This document shows, in pieces, positions 1 through 8,557 of a DNA stretch of 38,346 nucleotides. Where the stretch lies: positions 1-38,346 of the forward strand of contig NZ_AXAP01000077.1 in the NCBI RefSeq assembly GCF_000472865.1, read 5' to 3'. The stretch's first letter is position 1, and the number at the start of each line of letters is the position of its first letter. The notes under the pieces are model-generated. The model was not told where the DNA came from and did not search any database. It saw nothing but the letters and a program-made list of their open reading frames with translations. This DNA is from Bradyrhizobium elkanii WSM2783 (GTDB lineage: Bacteria; Pseudomonadota; Alphaproteobacteria; Rhizobiales; Xanthobacteraceae). A program made the position numbers and the translations under genes.

Positions 1-169
1 ATATCACCCGTGCCGGATGATCTTGTCCGATCAGGCTGTCGATATCGACCGCTCGCAGTTCGACCTGGTCGCGCACCGGCTCGCGCAGCCGCGGCGCACC
101 GCGCCGCACTGCTTCGGCCTGTGGCTCCGCTTGTTCCGGCAGCTCTCCAAACAACTCGTCACCAGCCAT
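1..169 (-). CDS. IS1182-type transposase, N-terminal part (cut by window edge)
   Basis: Minus-strand reading starts MAGDELFGELPEQ and runs off the left edge after about 56 codons. The end of the visible part contains LRAVDIDSLIGQDHPARVI, which I recognise as the N-terminal signature of IS1182/IS5-like DDE transposases. A strong Shine-Dalgarno (AGGAGG, 175-180 on the complement) lies upstream. Two ATGs are adjacent (172-170 and 169-167), and the second is better spaced. The rest of the protein, including the DDE triad, lies outside the window, so intactness cannot be judged. No terminal inverted repeat was identified between this start and the next gene. Confidence 0.7.
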   Translation of the reverse strand, partial: MAGDELFGELPEQAEPQAEAVRRGAPRLREPVRDQVELRAVDIDSLIGQDHPARVI

Positions 170-244
170 CATCCCCCTCCTGCAAATCAATCCGCGAAGA
201 GAATCACAGCTGCCACGCGCCCGATATAAAAAGATTCACAGTCT

Positions 245-333
245 CGTAGGGTGGGCAAAGCGGAAGCGTGCCCACCATCGCGAGCGGAATGTCTGGTGGT
301 GGGCACGTCGCTGCGCTCCTTTGCCCCCCTACG
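245..333. repeat. Palindromic intergenic repeat, family 1 (GTAGGGTGGGCAAAG type)
   Basis: The left arm begins CGTAGGGTGGGCAAAGCG and continues to GTGCCCACCA. The right arm reads TGGTGGGCAC and ends CTTTGCCCCCCTACG, so the block folds back on itself with a short central loop. It sits between the transposase start and the end of the binding-protein gene. From memory this type is scattered through Bradyrhizobium intergenic DNA. It could act as a transcript-end hairpin for the minus-strand gene. Confidence 0.7.
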
Positions 334-353
334 CGTTCGCCCGCGCAATCGAG

Positions 354-1274
354 CTAATTGCTCGTCCCCTCATTATCGTCCAGCGCCTTGAAAGCCTCCT
401 CGAGCTGCGGCGAGATCGCGACGTTGAGGCGTTCGCCGGTGGGAAGCCGCGCGATGAACCATTTGTTGTAGAGCGGGATCAGGTCGCGGCCGGAGCCGAG
501 CTTGCGGAAGGTGCGCTCGACCACGTCCTTCAACTGCGGCTCGCCCTTGCGGTACATGATGCCGTAGGGATCGTAGGACAGGTAGTCGCCGACCACGCGG
601 AACCTGTCCTGCGACTTGTGCCGCGCGATCAGGCCGTAGAGCAGGATGTCGTCAGTCGCGAACGCATCCGCCTTGCCGTCGGCCAACATCTGGTAGGACT
701 GCTCGTGATCGGGCGACGTCACGATATTCAGCCCGAGCGAGAATTTCTTGTCGACATTGTGCATGGCCTGTTCGTTGGTGGTCCCCTTGGTCACCACCAC
801 CGTCTTGCCGTTGAGATCGGTCACGCCCGAGATGGAAGAGGTCTTCGGCACCATCAATTTGGTGCCGGCGACGAAGATCAAAGGAGAGAACGCGACCTGC
901 CTGGCCCGCTCGGCATTCGCCGTGGTCGACCCGCATTCGAGATCGACCTTGCCCTGCACAACAGCAGGAATGCGATCGTCGGAGGTGACCTTGACGTAGT
1001 CGATCCTGAGGTTGGGGTCGTCGACCTCGACGCCGATCTCCTCCACGATCGCCTCGCACAGTTCGAGGCTGTAGCCGATCGGCCGGTTGGATTGATCGAG
1101 GAAAGAAAACGGCGGCGAGCTCTCGCGGTAGCCGAGCCGCACCACATGGGTGTTCTTGATATTGGCGAGCGTCGGGCTAAGGCCCTCGCTTGCCGTCTGG
1201 GCAGCCGCGGCGGTGGCGGCTAGGCTCGCCACCAGGAGCGCCGCACCCGCGGCCAAGCTTCGGGCGTGATGCAT
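354..1274 (-). CDS. Periplasmic glutamate/aspartate-type substrate-binding protein (GltI-like)
   Basis: 306 aa, matching the usual size of family-3 solute-binding proteins. Residues 1-25 form a signal peptide ending AAAAQ. The mature part carries GYRESSPPFSF near residue 48, then ECGSTTANAERARQ and VVVTKGTTNEQ, and later YDPYGIMYRK. These are the ligand-binding segments of E. coli GltI-type proteins, so a dicarboxylic amino acid ligand is likely. The start is supported by GGGAGGG just upstream. It lies 12 bases downstream of the symporter gene on the same strand and should be co-transcribed. No ABC permease or ATPase is adjacent, which is unusual for this family. Confidence 0.88.
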   Translation of the reverse strand: MHHARSLAAGAALLVASLAATAAAAQTASEGLSPTLANIKNTHVVRLGYRESSPPFSFLDQSNRPIGYSLELCEAIVEEIGVEVDDPNLRIDYVKVTSDDRIPAVVQGKVDLECGSTTANAERARQVAFSPLIFVAGTKLMVPKTSSISGVTDLNGKTVVVTKGTTNEQAMHNVDKKFSLGLNIVTSPDHEQSYQMLADGKADAFATDDILLYGLIARHKSQDRFRVVGDYLSYDPYGIMYRKGEPQLKDVVERTFRKLGSGRDLIPLYNKWFIARLPTGERLNVAISPQLEEAFKALDDNEGTSN

Positions 1275-1286
1275 GCACCCCTCCCA

Positions 1287-2576
1287 TCAATGGCCGGCCA
1301 TCACCGCACCCGGCACCGCATCGGACGGCACCGCATCGTCAGGCCCAAGCTCGTGCTCTTCCTTCAACTCGCCTTCCCACTTGGCGACCACGGCGGTGGC
1401 GAGCGAATTGCCGATCACATTGGTGGCGCTGCGGCCCATGTCGAGGAAGGTGTCGATGCCCATGATCATTAGCAGGCCCGCCTCGGGAATGCCGAACTGG
1501 CTGAGTGTCGAGGCGATCACGACGAGGGAGGCGCGCGGCACGCCGGCGACGCCCTTGGAGGTGATCATCAACGTGGCCAGCATCGCGAGCTGGGTGCCGA
1601 GCGACATGTCGATATGATAGGTCTGCGCGATGAAGATGCTGGCAAAGGTGCAGTACATCATCGTGCCGTCGAGATTGAACGAATAGCCGAGCGGCAGCAC
1701 GAAGGCCGAAATCCGCGCCGAGGCGCCGAAGCGGTTCAATCCCTCCAGCGTCTTCGGATAGGCGGCCTCCGACGAGGCGGTCGAGAACGCGATCATCAAT
1801 GGCTCACGGATCAGCCGCAACAGGTGGCTGTAGCGCGGCCCGATCACGATGAAGCCGACGACGACCAGGATCGCCCACAGGATCAGGAGCGAGACGTAGA
1901 AGCCGCCCATGAACACGACGAGCTTCCAGAGCACCCCAAGTCCGTTCTTCGACACCGTCGCCATGATCGCGGCCCACACCGCAAGCGGCGCGAACAGCAT
2001 CACATAGCTCGTGACCTTCAGCATGATGTGGGCGAGGTCGTCGATCAGGGCCATGATGGGCTTCGCCCGCTCCGGCATTGCGCCGAGCGCGACCGCGAAG
2101 AACACCGCGAACACCACGATCTGCAGGATCTCGTTCTGCGCCATCGCGTCCGCGATCGAGGTCGGCACCAGGTGGATCAAAAATTTCTCAAATGAAAAGG
2201 CCGAGACCGGCAGGCCGGTCGACTGGGCTTTGTCGGGCAGCGTGCCCGGAAAGTTGGCGCCGGGCTGCAGCAGGTTGACCATGACGAGGCCGAGCAGGAG
2301 CGAGACGAAGGAGGCGCTGACGAACCAGCCCATGGTCTTCGCGAAGATGCGCCCGAGCCGCGCGCCACTTCCCATATGCGCGATGCCGCCGACCAATGTC
2401 GCGAACACCAGCGGCGCGATGATCATCTTGATCAGCCGCAGGAACAGCATCGCGATCAGGTTTACATCGGCCGCGATCTCCGCCCGGCTGTCGGGCAGGA
2501 AGTTGTAGACGAAGGCACCCATCACGATGCCCAGCACCATCGCGATGAGGATGTACTGCGTGAACCTGCTCGACAT
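1287..2576 (-). CDS. Dicarboxylate/amino acid:cation symporter (DctA/GltP family)
   Basis: 429 aa from the ATG at 2576, chosen because GGGAG lies 7 bases upstream and the protein then begins MSSRFTQYILIAMVLGIVMG, a typical first membrane helix. A longer in-frame reading adds 58 residues without family character. Family motifs are present: the serine-rich hairpin STASSEAAYP, the GYSFNLDGTMMY segment, SKGVAGVPRAS, and DMGRSATNVIGN near the C-terminus, which includes the cation/substrate-binding residues. Members form trimers in the inner membrane and take up C4-dicarboxylates, glutamate or aspartate with H+ or Na+. It heads a two-gene operon with the GltI-like protein. The exact substrate cannot be read from sequence. 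Confidence 0.92.
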   Translation of the reverse strand: MSSRFTQYILIAMVLGIVMGAFVYNFLPDSRAEIAADVNLIAMLFLRLIKMIIAPLVFATLVGGIAHMGSGARLGRIFAKTMGWFVSASFVSLLLGLVMVNLLQPGANFPGTLPDKAQSTGLPVSAFSFEKFLIHLVPTSIADAMAQNEILQIVVFAVFFAVALGAMPERAKPIMALIDDLAHIMLKVTSYVMLFAPLAVWAAIMATVSKNGLGVLWKLVVFMGGFYVSLLILWAILVVVGFIVIGPRYSHLLRLIREPLMIAFSTASSEAAYPKTLEGLNRFGASARISAFVLPLGYSFNLDGTMMYCTFASIFIAQTYHIDMSLGTQLAMLATLMITSKGVAGVPRASLVVIASTLSQFGIPEAGLLMIMGIDTFLDMGRSATNVIGNSLATAVVAKWEGELKEEHELGPDDAVPSDAVPGAVMAGH

Positions 2577-2788
2577 GCTCTTACTCCCGTAAGTCACCCG
2601 GCAAGCGATGGAGTGTGGCAGATTTACGCAGGCGCGCAACACGCTTTCGCTCTGTGCGGGCAGAGCTGCATGTTCCAGTTGTGGAATAGACACGCGGGGA
2701 TTAGCGTCATGGCAGCGCACAATCTGTGCAATCTGGCGCGCAACGCGCACGCAGTTGCATCGGGATTGACCAACAAGGGAGGGACACC

Positions 2789-3796
2789 ATGAGCGAAGCC
2801 AATAATCGTCAGATCCTGCTGGTGGAGAAGCCGACCGGGAGGCTCGGACCTGAGCACTTCAGGATGGTCAATGGCAGCATCCCCGAGCCGAAGGAGGGCG
2901 AGGCCCTGCTGCGGCTGCGCTATCTCTCGCTCGATGCCGCCAACCGCGCCTGGATGCACGGCGCGACCTACCGCGCCGCGGTCGAGGCCAACACCGTGAT
3001 GTCCGGTGGCGGCATCGCCGAGGTGGTGGCGTCTAAGGCCTCAGGCCTTGCGCCGGGCGACATCGTGTTCGGGGACACCGGCTGGCAGGATTATGCCGCG
3101 GTGCAGGCAAAGCATCTGACCAAGATGCCAAAGCTCGAGCCGATGACGCATTTGCTCAGCGTCTACGGCATCGCTGGCCTCACCGCCTATTTCGGCCTGC
3201 TCCATGTCGGCAAGCCCAAGGAAGGCGAGACCGTCGTGGTCTCGGCAGCCGCCGGCTCGGTGGGCTCGATCGTTGGACAGATCGCAAAAATCAAGAGCTG
3301 CCGCGTGGTCGGCATTGCCGGCGGCAAGGACAAGTGCCACTGGCTGACCAACGAACTCGGCTTCGACGCCGCGGTCGATTACAAGGACGGCGGCACCTAC
3401 AAGGCGCTACGGTCGGCTGCGCCTGATGGCATCGACGTCTATTTCGACAATGTCGGCGGCGACATCCTGGAGGCTTGCCTGCCGCAGATGAACAATCGCG
3501 GCCGCATCGCCTGCTGCGGTGCGATCTCGCAATATGACGGCGTCCCCTCCGCTCACGGCCCGCGCGGCGTGCCCGGATTGATCGTTGTCAAGCGGCTGAT
3601 CATGCAGGGCTTCATCGTGATGGACTTCATGGACCAGCGCGACGCTGCGCTCGCCGACCTGCAGTCCTGGGTCGCCTCCGGCAAACTGAAGGTGCAGGAG
3701 GACGTGATCGACGGGCTGGAGAACGCGCCGGCCGCGCTGATCGGCCTGCTCGCCGGCGAGAACCGCGGCAAGCGCATGATCCGGGTGCAGGCCTAA
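2789..3796 (+). CDS. NADP-dependent oxidoreductase (CurA/leukotriene B4 dehydrogenase type, MDR family)
   Basis: 335 aa from the ATG at 2789, supported by AAGGGAGGG ending 5 bases before it. The N-terminal GroES-like half contains LRYLSLDAANRAWM. The Rossmann half contains VVVSAAAGSVGSIVGQIAK (dinucleotide-binding glycine loop) and VYFDNVGGDILEACL, both characteristic of zinc-free medium-chain reductases that reduce the C=C bond of alpha,beta-unsaturated carbonyls with NADPH. The catalytic zinc ligands of alcohol dehydrogenases are absent, as expected for this subgroup. It is transcribed divergently from the symporter operon and is followed by an intergenic repeat. Substrate unknown. Confidence 0.9.
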   Translation: MSEANNRQILLVEKPTGRLGPEHFRMVNGSIPEPKEGEALLRLRYLSLDAANRAWMHGATYRAAVEANTVMSGGGIAEVVASKASGLAPGDIVFGDTGWQDYAAVQAKHLTKMPKLEPMTHLLSVYGIAGLTAYFGLLHVGKPKEGETVVVSAAAGSVGSIVGQIAKIKSCRVVGIAGGKDKCHWLTNELGFDAAVDYKDGGTYKALRSAAPDGIDVYFDNVGGDILEACLPQMNNRGRIACCGAISQYDGVPSAHGPRGVPGLIVVKRLIMQGFIVMDFMDQRDAALADLQSWVASGKLKVQEDVIDGLENAPAALIGLLAGENRGKRMIRVQA

Positions 3797-3805
3797 ACAC
3801 ATTCG

Positions 3806-3933
3806 CCCGTCGTCCCGGCCTTGAGCCGGGACCCATACCGCGCTGCGCCATCAGTTTGGTAAGGTGGGAGAGGCTAATCCATAACCACGCAGTCCTGTGG
3901 TTATGGATCCCGGGTCAAGCCCGGGACGACGGG
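3806..3933. repeat. Palindromic intergenic repeat, family 2 (CCCGTCGTCCCGG type)
   Basis: Outer arms CCCGTCGTCCCGG and CCGGGACGACGGG are complementary, and inner arms (ATCCATAACCAC / GTGGTTATGGAT) form a second stem. The block fills the gap between two convergent genes, so it could serve as a transcript-end structure for both. A truncated copy of its right half occurs at 12440-12475, and diverged relatives at 15975-16066 and 17717-17810. Confidence 0.75.
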
Positions 3934-3945
3934 GGATAGGGTCTT

Positions 3946-6900
3946 CTACGGCACGACGCTCGGCGTTTGCGGAACGGCCTGCGTAGCCGGCGCCTTTTCC
4001 TTGCGCGACTTGCGCCAATTCTCGAAGCCCTGCACCACAACGAAGAACGCGGGCACGAACAGCACGGCAAGGCAGGTCGAGGCGATCATGCCGGAGAACA
4101 CGGTGATGCCGATCGACTTCCGCGCATTGGCTCCGGCGCCGGTCGCGAGCACCAGCGGCACCACACCGAGGATGAAGGCAAAGGACGTCATCAGGATCGG
4201 GCGGAACCTGGCGCGTGCCGCCGCGATCGCCGATTCGATCAGCGGCTCGCGGCCTCGCACGTGATGCTCGAGCGCGACCTCGACGATCAGGATCGCATTC
4301 TTCGCCGACAGTGCGATCAACAAGATGATGCCGATCTGGGTGTAGAGGTTGTTGTCGATCCGCAAGGCTGACAAGACCAGCATCGGGCCGAGCAACGACA
4401 GCGGCACAGCGAGTATCACCGAGATCGGCGCATACCAGCTCTCATACTGACCGGCCAGCACCAGGTAGACCAGCAGTAAGGCAAGGCCGAATGCATAGTA
4501 GATCTGGTTGCTGACTGCCTTCTCCTGATACGACATCGCCGTCCACTCAAAGCCCGTACCCGGCGGCAGCGTCTTTGCGGCGATCTGCTCCATCAACGCC
4601 ATTGAGTGTCCCGAGCTGTAGCCCTGCGCCGGCAGGCCGATGATGGAGGCGGACGGATAGAGATTATAGAGGCTGATCAGCGACGGCCCGACCGACGGCG
4701 TGATCGTGGCGACGGTGCCAAGCGGGACCATTTCGCCCTGGCTGTTGCGCACCATCAGGTTCTGGATGTCGCGCAGGTTCAGGCGGAATTTCGAATCCGC
4801 CTGCACATAGACCTGGAAGGTGCGGCCGAATTTGTTGAACTGGTTGACGTAGCTCGCGCCGAGATAGCTCGACAGCGTCGAGAAGATCTGATCGGTCGTG
4901 ACGTTCAGCGTCTGGGTCTTGGTCCGGTCGACCTCGACGTCGTATTGCGGCACCATGGAGCGGAAGGACGAGCTGACCCGCTGCAGCGCGCTTTGCGTCT
5001 GCGCATTGGCGACGACCGCGCCGGTGATCGCCTGCAGCTTCGCGTAATCGGCATTGCCGTCGCGGAGTTCGACCTGCATCGCGAAGCCGGCGGCATTGCC
5101 GATGCCCTGGATCGGCGGCGGCGGAATCACCAGGATGCGCGCCTCCTCGATCTCGGCCAGCTTGTCGTTCAGCCCGAACACCAGAGAGCGCAGATCCTCG
5201 CCGGGCCCGCGCTGGCTCCAATCCTTCAGGATCAAATAAGCGACGCCGGCATTCGTCAGGCTCGAACTGTTGTCGAGCGCGGAGATGCCGGCGATGGAGA
5301 CCACCTGCTGCACGCCGGGCGACTTGCCGGCCATGTCGCTGACCCTTTCGAGGACACGTTGTGTCCGATCCAACGCAGCGCCGTCGGGCAATTGCACTGC
5401 AGCCAGCAGATAGCCCTGGTCCTCGATCGGGATGAAGCCGGTCGGCACCCGCGACAGGCCGTAGCCGGCAAGACCGATCAGGATCAGCGCAGCCAGGACC
5501 GAAACATTGCTGTGCCTGACCAGCCCGCCGATCAGCCGCGCATAGCCGCGCTCCAGCCGCTCATAGAGGGCATTGAAGCCGCGGTAGAAGACATTGCGCT
5601 GCTCCAGCGGCACCGGCCGGCGCAGCCACAGCGCACACTGCGTCGGCTTCAGGGTCGCGGCATTGATGGCGCTGATCAGCGCAGTCGCGGCAATCACCAG
5701 CGCGAACTGCGCGTACATGCGCCCGGTGAGGCCCGGCAGGAACGCCGCCGGCAGGAACACCGAGATCAGCACCAGCGTGATGCCGACGATCGGCGCGAAC
5801 AATTCATCCATCGCCTTGATCGCCGCATCGTGGCCGGACAGGCCGCGCTCGATATTGTGCGCGGCGCCCTCAACCACGACGATGGCGTCGTCGACCACGA
5901 TGCCGATCGCCAGCACGATCGCAAACAGGGTCGAGAGGTTGATGGAAAAGCCGAGCGCCGCCATCGCCGCGAACGCGCCGATGATGGTCACCGGCACGGT
6001 GGTCGCCGGCACCAGCATCGCGCGCCAGTCCTGCAGGAAGACGAGGATCACGATCAGCACCAAGAGGCCGGCCTCGATCAGCGTCTTGTAGACCTCGTTG
6101 ATCGAGGCCTGGACGAAGATGGTGGTGTCGAACGGCGTGTCGTATTTGATGTCCTGCGGGAACTGCTTGGCCAGTTCCACCATCTTCTTCTCCACCGCCT
6201 TCTCGACCTCGAGCGCGTTGGCGCCGGGCGACAGGAACACGCCGATGCCGGTGGAAGGCTTATTGTTGAGCGAGAAGATCTGGCTGTAGGTCTGGGCGCC
6301 GAGCTCGACCCAGCCGACGTCGCGGACGCGGGTGACGTCGCCGACGTTTCCGGTCTTGACGATGATGTTCTCGAACTGGCTCGTGTCATCAAGCCGGCCG
6401 GCAACGTTCAGCGTGTACTGGAACGCCTGGCCGGGCGGCGTCGGCGGCATGCCGACCTGTCCCGCCGTGACCTGCTGGCTCTGCTGCTGGATCGCCTGGA
6501 TGACGTCCTGCGGCACCAGATCGCGTGCCTGCAATTGGTTCGGATCGAGCCAGACCCGCATCGAGTATTGGCCGGCGCCGAACACGGTGACGTTGCCGAC
6601 CCCTGACAGCCGCGACAGCTCATCCCTGATGCTGATGGTGGCGTAGTTGGAAAGGAACAGGCTGTCATAGGTCTTGTTCGGCGAGGTCAGCGTCACGAAC
6701 AGCAGGATCGAGGTCGACCGCTTCTGCACCGTGACGCCCTGGCTCTGCACCGACTGCGGCAATTGCGACAGCGCGCTCGACACCCGGTTCTGCACCAGCA
6801 CCTGCGCGAAATTGAGATCGGTCCCGATCTTGAAGGTGACGGTCAGCGTATAGGTGCCGTCGGCGCCGCTGTAGGACTGCATATAGAGCATGTCCTCTAC

Positions 6901-7116
6901 GCCATTGACCTGCTGCTCGATCGGCAGCGCGACGGTGTCGATCACGGTCTTGGCGGACGCGCCGGGATAGCGGGTCGTCACCTGCACGGTCGGCGGCACC
7001 ACGTCGGGATATTGCGCGACCGGCAGGTTGAACAGCGCTACGCCGCCGATCAGGATCATCAGGATCGCGATGACGTTGGAAAGGACCGGCCGCTCGATGA
7101 AGAATTTCGAGATCAT
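3946..7116 (-). CDS. RND multidrug efflux transporter, HAE1 family (AcrB/BepE-like)
   Basis: 1056 aa, full length for the hydrophobe/amphiphile efflux family. It starts MISKFFIERPVLSNVIAI, the canonical first helix. AIGIVVDDAIVVVE in helix 4 carries the proton-relay Asp pair, and LIALSAKNAILIVEV in helix 10 carries the partner Lys. The two halves show the usual duplication (porter loops after helices 1 and 7). It should form the inner-membrane trimer of a tripartite drug/proton antiporter. Its start lies 10 bases after the adaptor gene stop, with a G-rich ribosome-binding site, so the two form an operon. No outer-membrane channel gene or TetR-type repressor is adjacent; a shared TolC-like protein elsewhere is presumably used. 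Confidence 0.95.
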   Translation of the reverse strand: MISKFFIERPVLSNVIAILMILIGGVALFNLPVAQYPDVVPPTVQVTTRYPGASAKTVIDTVALPIEQQVNGVEDMLYMQSYSGADGTYTLTVTFKIGTDLNFAQVLVQNRVSSALSQLPQSVQSQGVTVQKRSTSILLFVTLTSPNKTYDSLFLSNYATISIRDELSRLSGVGNVTVFGAGQYSMRVWLDPNQLQARDLVPQDVIQAIQQQSQQVTAGQVGMPPTPPGQAFQYTLNVAGRLDDTSQFENIIVKTGNVGDVTRVRDVGWVELGAQTYSQIFSLNNKPSTGIGVFLSPGANALEVEKAVEKKMVELAKQFPQDIKYDTPFDTTIFVQASINEVYKTLIEAGLLVLIVILVFLQDWRAMLVPATTVPVTIIGAFAAMAALGFSINLSTLFAIVLAIGIVVDDAIVVVEGAAHNIERGLSGHDAAIKAMDELFAPIVGITLVLISVFLPAAFLPGLTGRMYAQFALVIAATALISAINAATLKPTQCALWLRRPVPLEQRNVFYRGFNALYERLERGYARLIGGLVRHSNVSVLAALILIGLAGYGLSRVPTGFIPIEDQGYLLAAVQLPDGAALDRTQRVLERVSDMAGKSPGVQQVVSIAGISALDNSSSLTNAGVAYLILKDWSQRGPGEDLRSLVFGLNDKLAEIEEARILVIPPPPIQGIGNAAGFAMQVELRDGNADYAKLQAITGAVVANAQTQSALQRVSSSFRSMVPQYDVEVDRTKTQTLNVTTDQIFSTLSSYLGASYVNQFNKFGRTFQVYVQADSKFRLNLRDIQNLMVRNSQGEMVPLGTVATITPSVGPSLISLYNLYPSASIIGLPAQGYSSGHSMALMEQIAAKTLPPGTGFEWTAMSYQEKAVSNQIYYAFGLALLLVYLVLAGQYESWYAPISVILAVPLSLLGPMLVLSALRIDNNLYTQIGIILLIALSAKNAILIVEVALEHHVRGREPLIESAIAAARARFRPILMTSFAFILGVVPLVLATGAGANARKSIGITVFSGMIASTCLAVLFVPAFFVVVQGFENWRKSRKEKAPATQAVPQTPSVVP

Positions 7117-7126
7117 GGCCGCCCCC

Positions 7127-8326
7127 TCACTTCGCCGATGCGGAGGCTTCGATCTTCTGCAGTTGCGGATCGACCTTCTGGCCGGGGATCGCGCGCAACA
7201 ATCCGGCGATGAGGACGCGGTCGTCCGGCTTCAGCCCGCTATCGATGACGCGCAATTCGCCTTCGAGCTGTCCGGTTTCCACCTTGCGCTGCTCGACCAC
7301 GTTGTCGGCGTTGACGACCAGCACATAGCGGCCGGCCTGGTCGCTGCCGAGCGCGGTAGCAGGCACCAGCAGCGCGTCCTGCTGCTGGTCATAGGGCACG
7401 CGGACGCGGACAAAAAAGCCCGGCAACAACGTGCGGTCGGGATTGTCGAAGATGCCGCGCACCGGCAGTGTGCCGGTCGACTGGGTGAGGATCGGCGAGA
7501 TGTAGTCGAGCTTGCCCTTGTGCGGATAGCCGGTCTCCGTCTGCAGGCCGACCTCGACCGGCAACTGACGCAGCTCGGCCACGGAGAGACCACGCCGCCT
7601 CGCGTCCTCGCGGATGCGCAACACGTCCTGTTCGTTGACGCTGAAATTGACCCAGATCGGATCGAGCTGGACGATGCTGGCAAGCTGCGTCGGCGAAGTC
7701 GAGCCGACGAGTTCGCCGACCGAGACGAGGTGCGCGCTGACGATACCGTCGAACGGTGCCGTCACATTGGTGTAGCCGTAATTGACCTCCGCGATCCGGG
7801 TATTGGCTTGCGCCTGCTGCAGGCTGGCCTGGGCGTTGTCGCGATTCGCCGTCGACGTATCGAGCGTCGCCTGCGAGACCGCCTGTCGCTGCACCAGGTC
7901 GATCTGGCGCTTGAAATCGGTCTCGGCCTGCTTCAGCGTCGCTTGCGCGCCCACCTCCGCCGCCTTTGCCTGCTCGAGCTTCAACTTGTAGGTCTCAGGC
8001 TCGATCGTGAACAGCGTGGTGCCTTGCTTGACGAAGGTGCCGTCCTGATAATCGATCGACTGCAGAAAACCCTGCACGCGCGCCACCAGGTCGACGCTCT
8101 TGACCGGCGCGGTAGTGCCGGTTGTCTCCAGGAAGCGCGTGATGCTGCGCTGCACTGGAATGGCGACTTCCACCTTTGGCGGCGGCGGTGGCACGAAAGT
8201 ATTCTGCTCGCAGCCACTTAAGCCAACGAAGGCAGAGAGCAGAAAACCGATACGTAGCAGGGGCGTGACGGCCGGCCGCGCGCCATCGTTCGATCTGCAA
8301 CAGGCCGATGGGTGCGCAAGCTTCAT
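7127..8326 (-). CDS. RND efflux periplasmic adaptor lipoprotein (membrane fusion protein)
   Basis: 399 aa from the ATG at 8326 (MKLAHPSACC). A hydrophobic stretch ends in the lipobox LSGC followed by Glu-Gln, so it is predicted to be a lipoprotein. Next come the biotinyl-lipoyl-like half-motif VARVQGFLQSIDYQDGTFVK, a long alpha-hairpin rich in Gln, Ala and Lys (about residues 115-175), and the second lipoyl half VTAPFDGIVSAHLVSVGELV. Beta-barrel and membrane-proximal domains follow. It bridges the RND pump and the outer-membrane channel. The start is uncertain: upstream in-frame starts exist and the ribosome-binding site is weak. Confidence 0.92.
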   Translation of the reverse strand: MKLAHPSACCRSNDGARPAVTPLLRIGFLLSAFVGLSGCEQNTFVPPPPPKVEVAIPVQRSITRFLETTGTTAPVKSVDLVARVQGFLQSIDYQDGTFVKQGTTLFTIEPETYKLKLEQAKAAEVGAQATLKQAETDFKRQIDLVQRQAVSQATLDTSTANRDNAQASLQQAQANTRIAEVNYGYTNVTAPFDGIVSAHLVSVGELVGSTSPTQLASIVQLDPIWVNFSVNEQDVLRIREDARRRGLSVAELRQLPVEVGLQTETGYPHKGKLDYISPILTQSTGTLPVRGIFDNPDRTLLPGFFVRVRVPYDQQQDALLVPATALGSDQAGRYVLVVNADNVVEQRKVETGQLEGELRVIDSGLKPDDRVLIAGLLRAIPGQKVDPQLQKIEASASAK

Positions 8327-8486
8327 TTCCGTGCACCAGTTCAACTTGCCCCGCAAGAGGCGTTCATCCGGAGACGACTGTCGCGATGCATCCATAGCAA
8401 CAATTGGCTTGCAGTGGAACCCGAAACAGAAAATGATACCGCGCACAAAGATTGCCGTACCAGACCTTTCAAGAGCGACCTTCTTC

Positions 8487-8516
8487 AAGAACGAACTTCG
8501 CAAGAATGAACTTCGG
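8487..8516. repeat. 15-bp tandem repeat in the RND/Cys-rich divergent promoter region
   Basis: Two contiguous 15-bp units, AAGAACGAACTTCGC and AAGAATGAACTTCGG, agree at 13 of 15 positions. They lie 42 bases upstream of the Cys-rich gene start and about 160 bases upstream of the adaptor gene start. The shared core GAACTTC could be a regulator half-site for either promoter. No binding protein is encoded nearby. Confidence 0.35.
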
Positions 8517-8557
8517 TTGAAGCGGCGGCTTCCGTCGACAACAAAGGGTTTGCTTAC

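Noticed and set aside
321..1223. 300-codon open frame on the plus strand
   Set aside because: It is antisense to the GltI-like gene; Arg/Asp/Val-rich shadow composition.
2650..2730. Small dyads (CTCTG/CAGAG, TTCCA/TGGAA, GCACA/TGTGC) between symporter and oxidoreductase genes
   Set aside because: Each has only 5-bp arms and is expected by chance at this density; no regulator is adjacent.
4606..6606. Long 666-codon open frame on the plus strand
   Set aside because: It is antisense to the RND transporter, has Arg/Asp/His-rich shadow composition and no family motifs.
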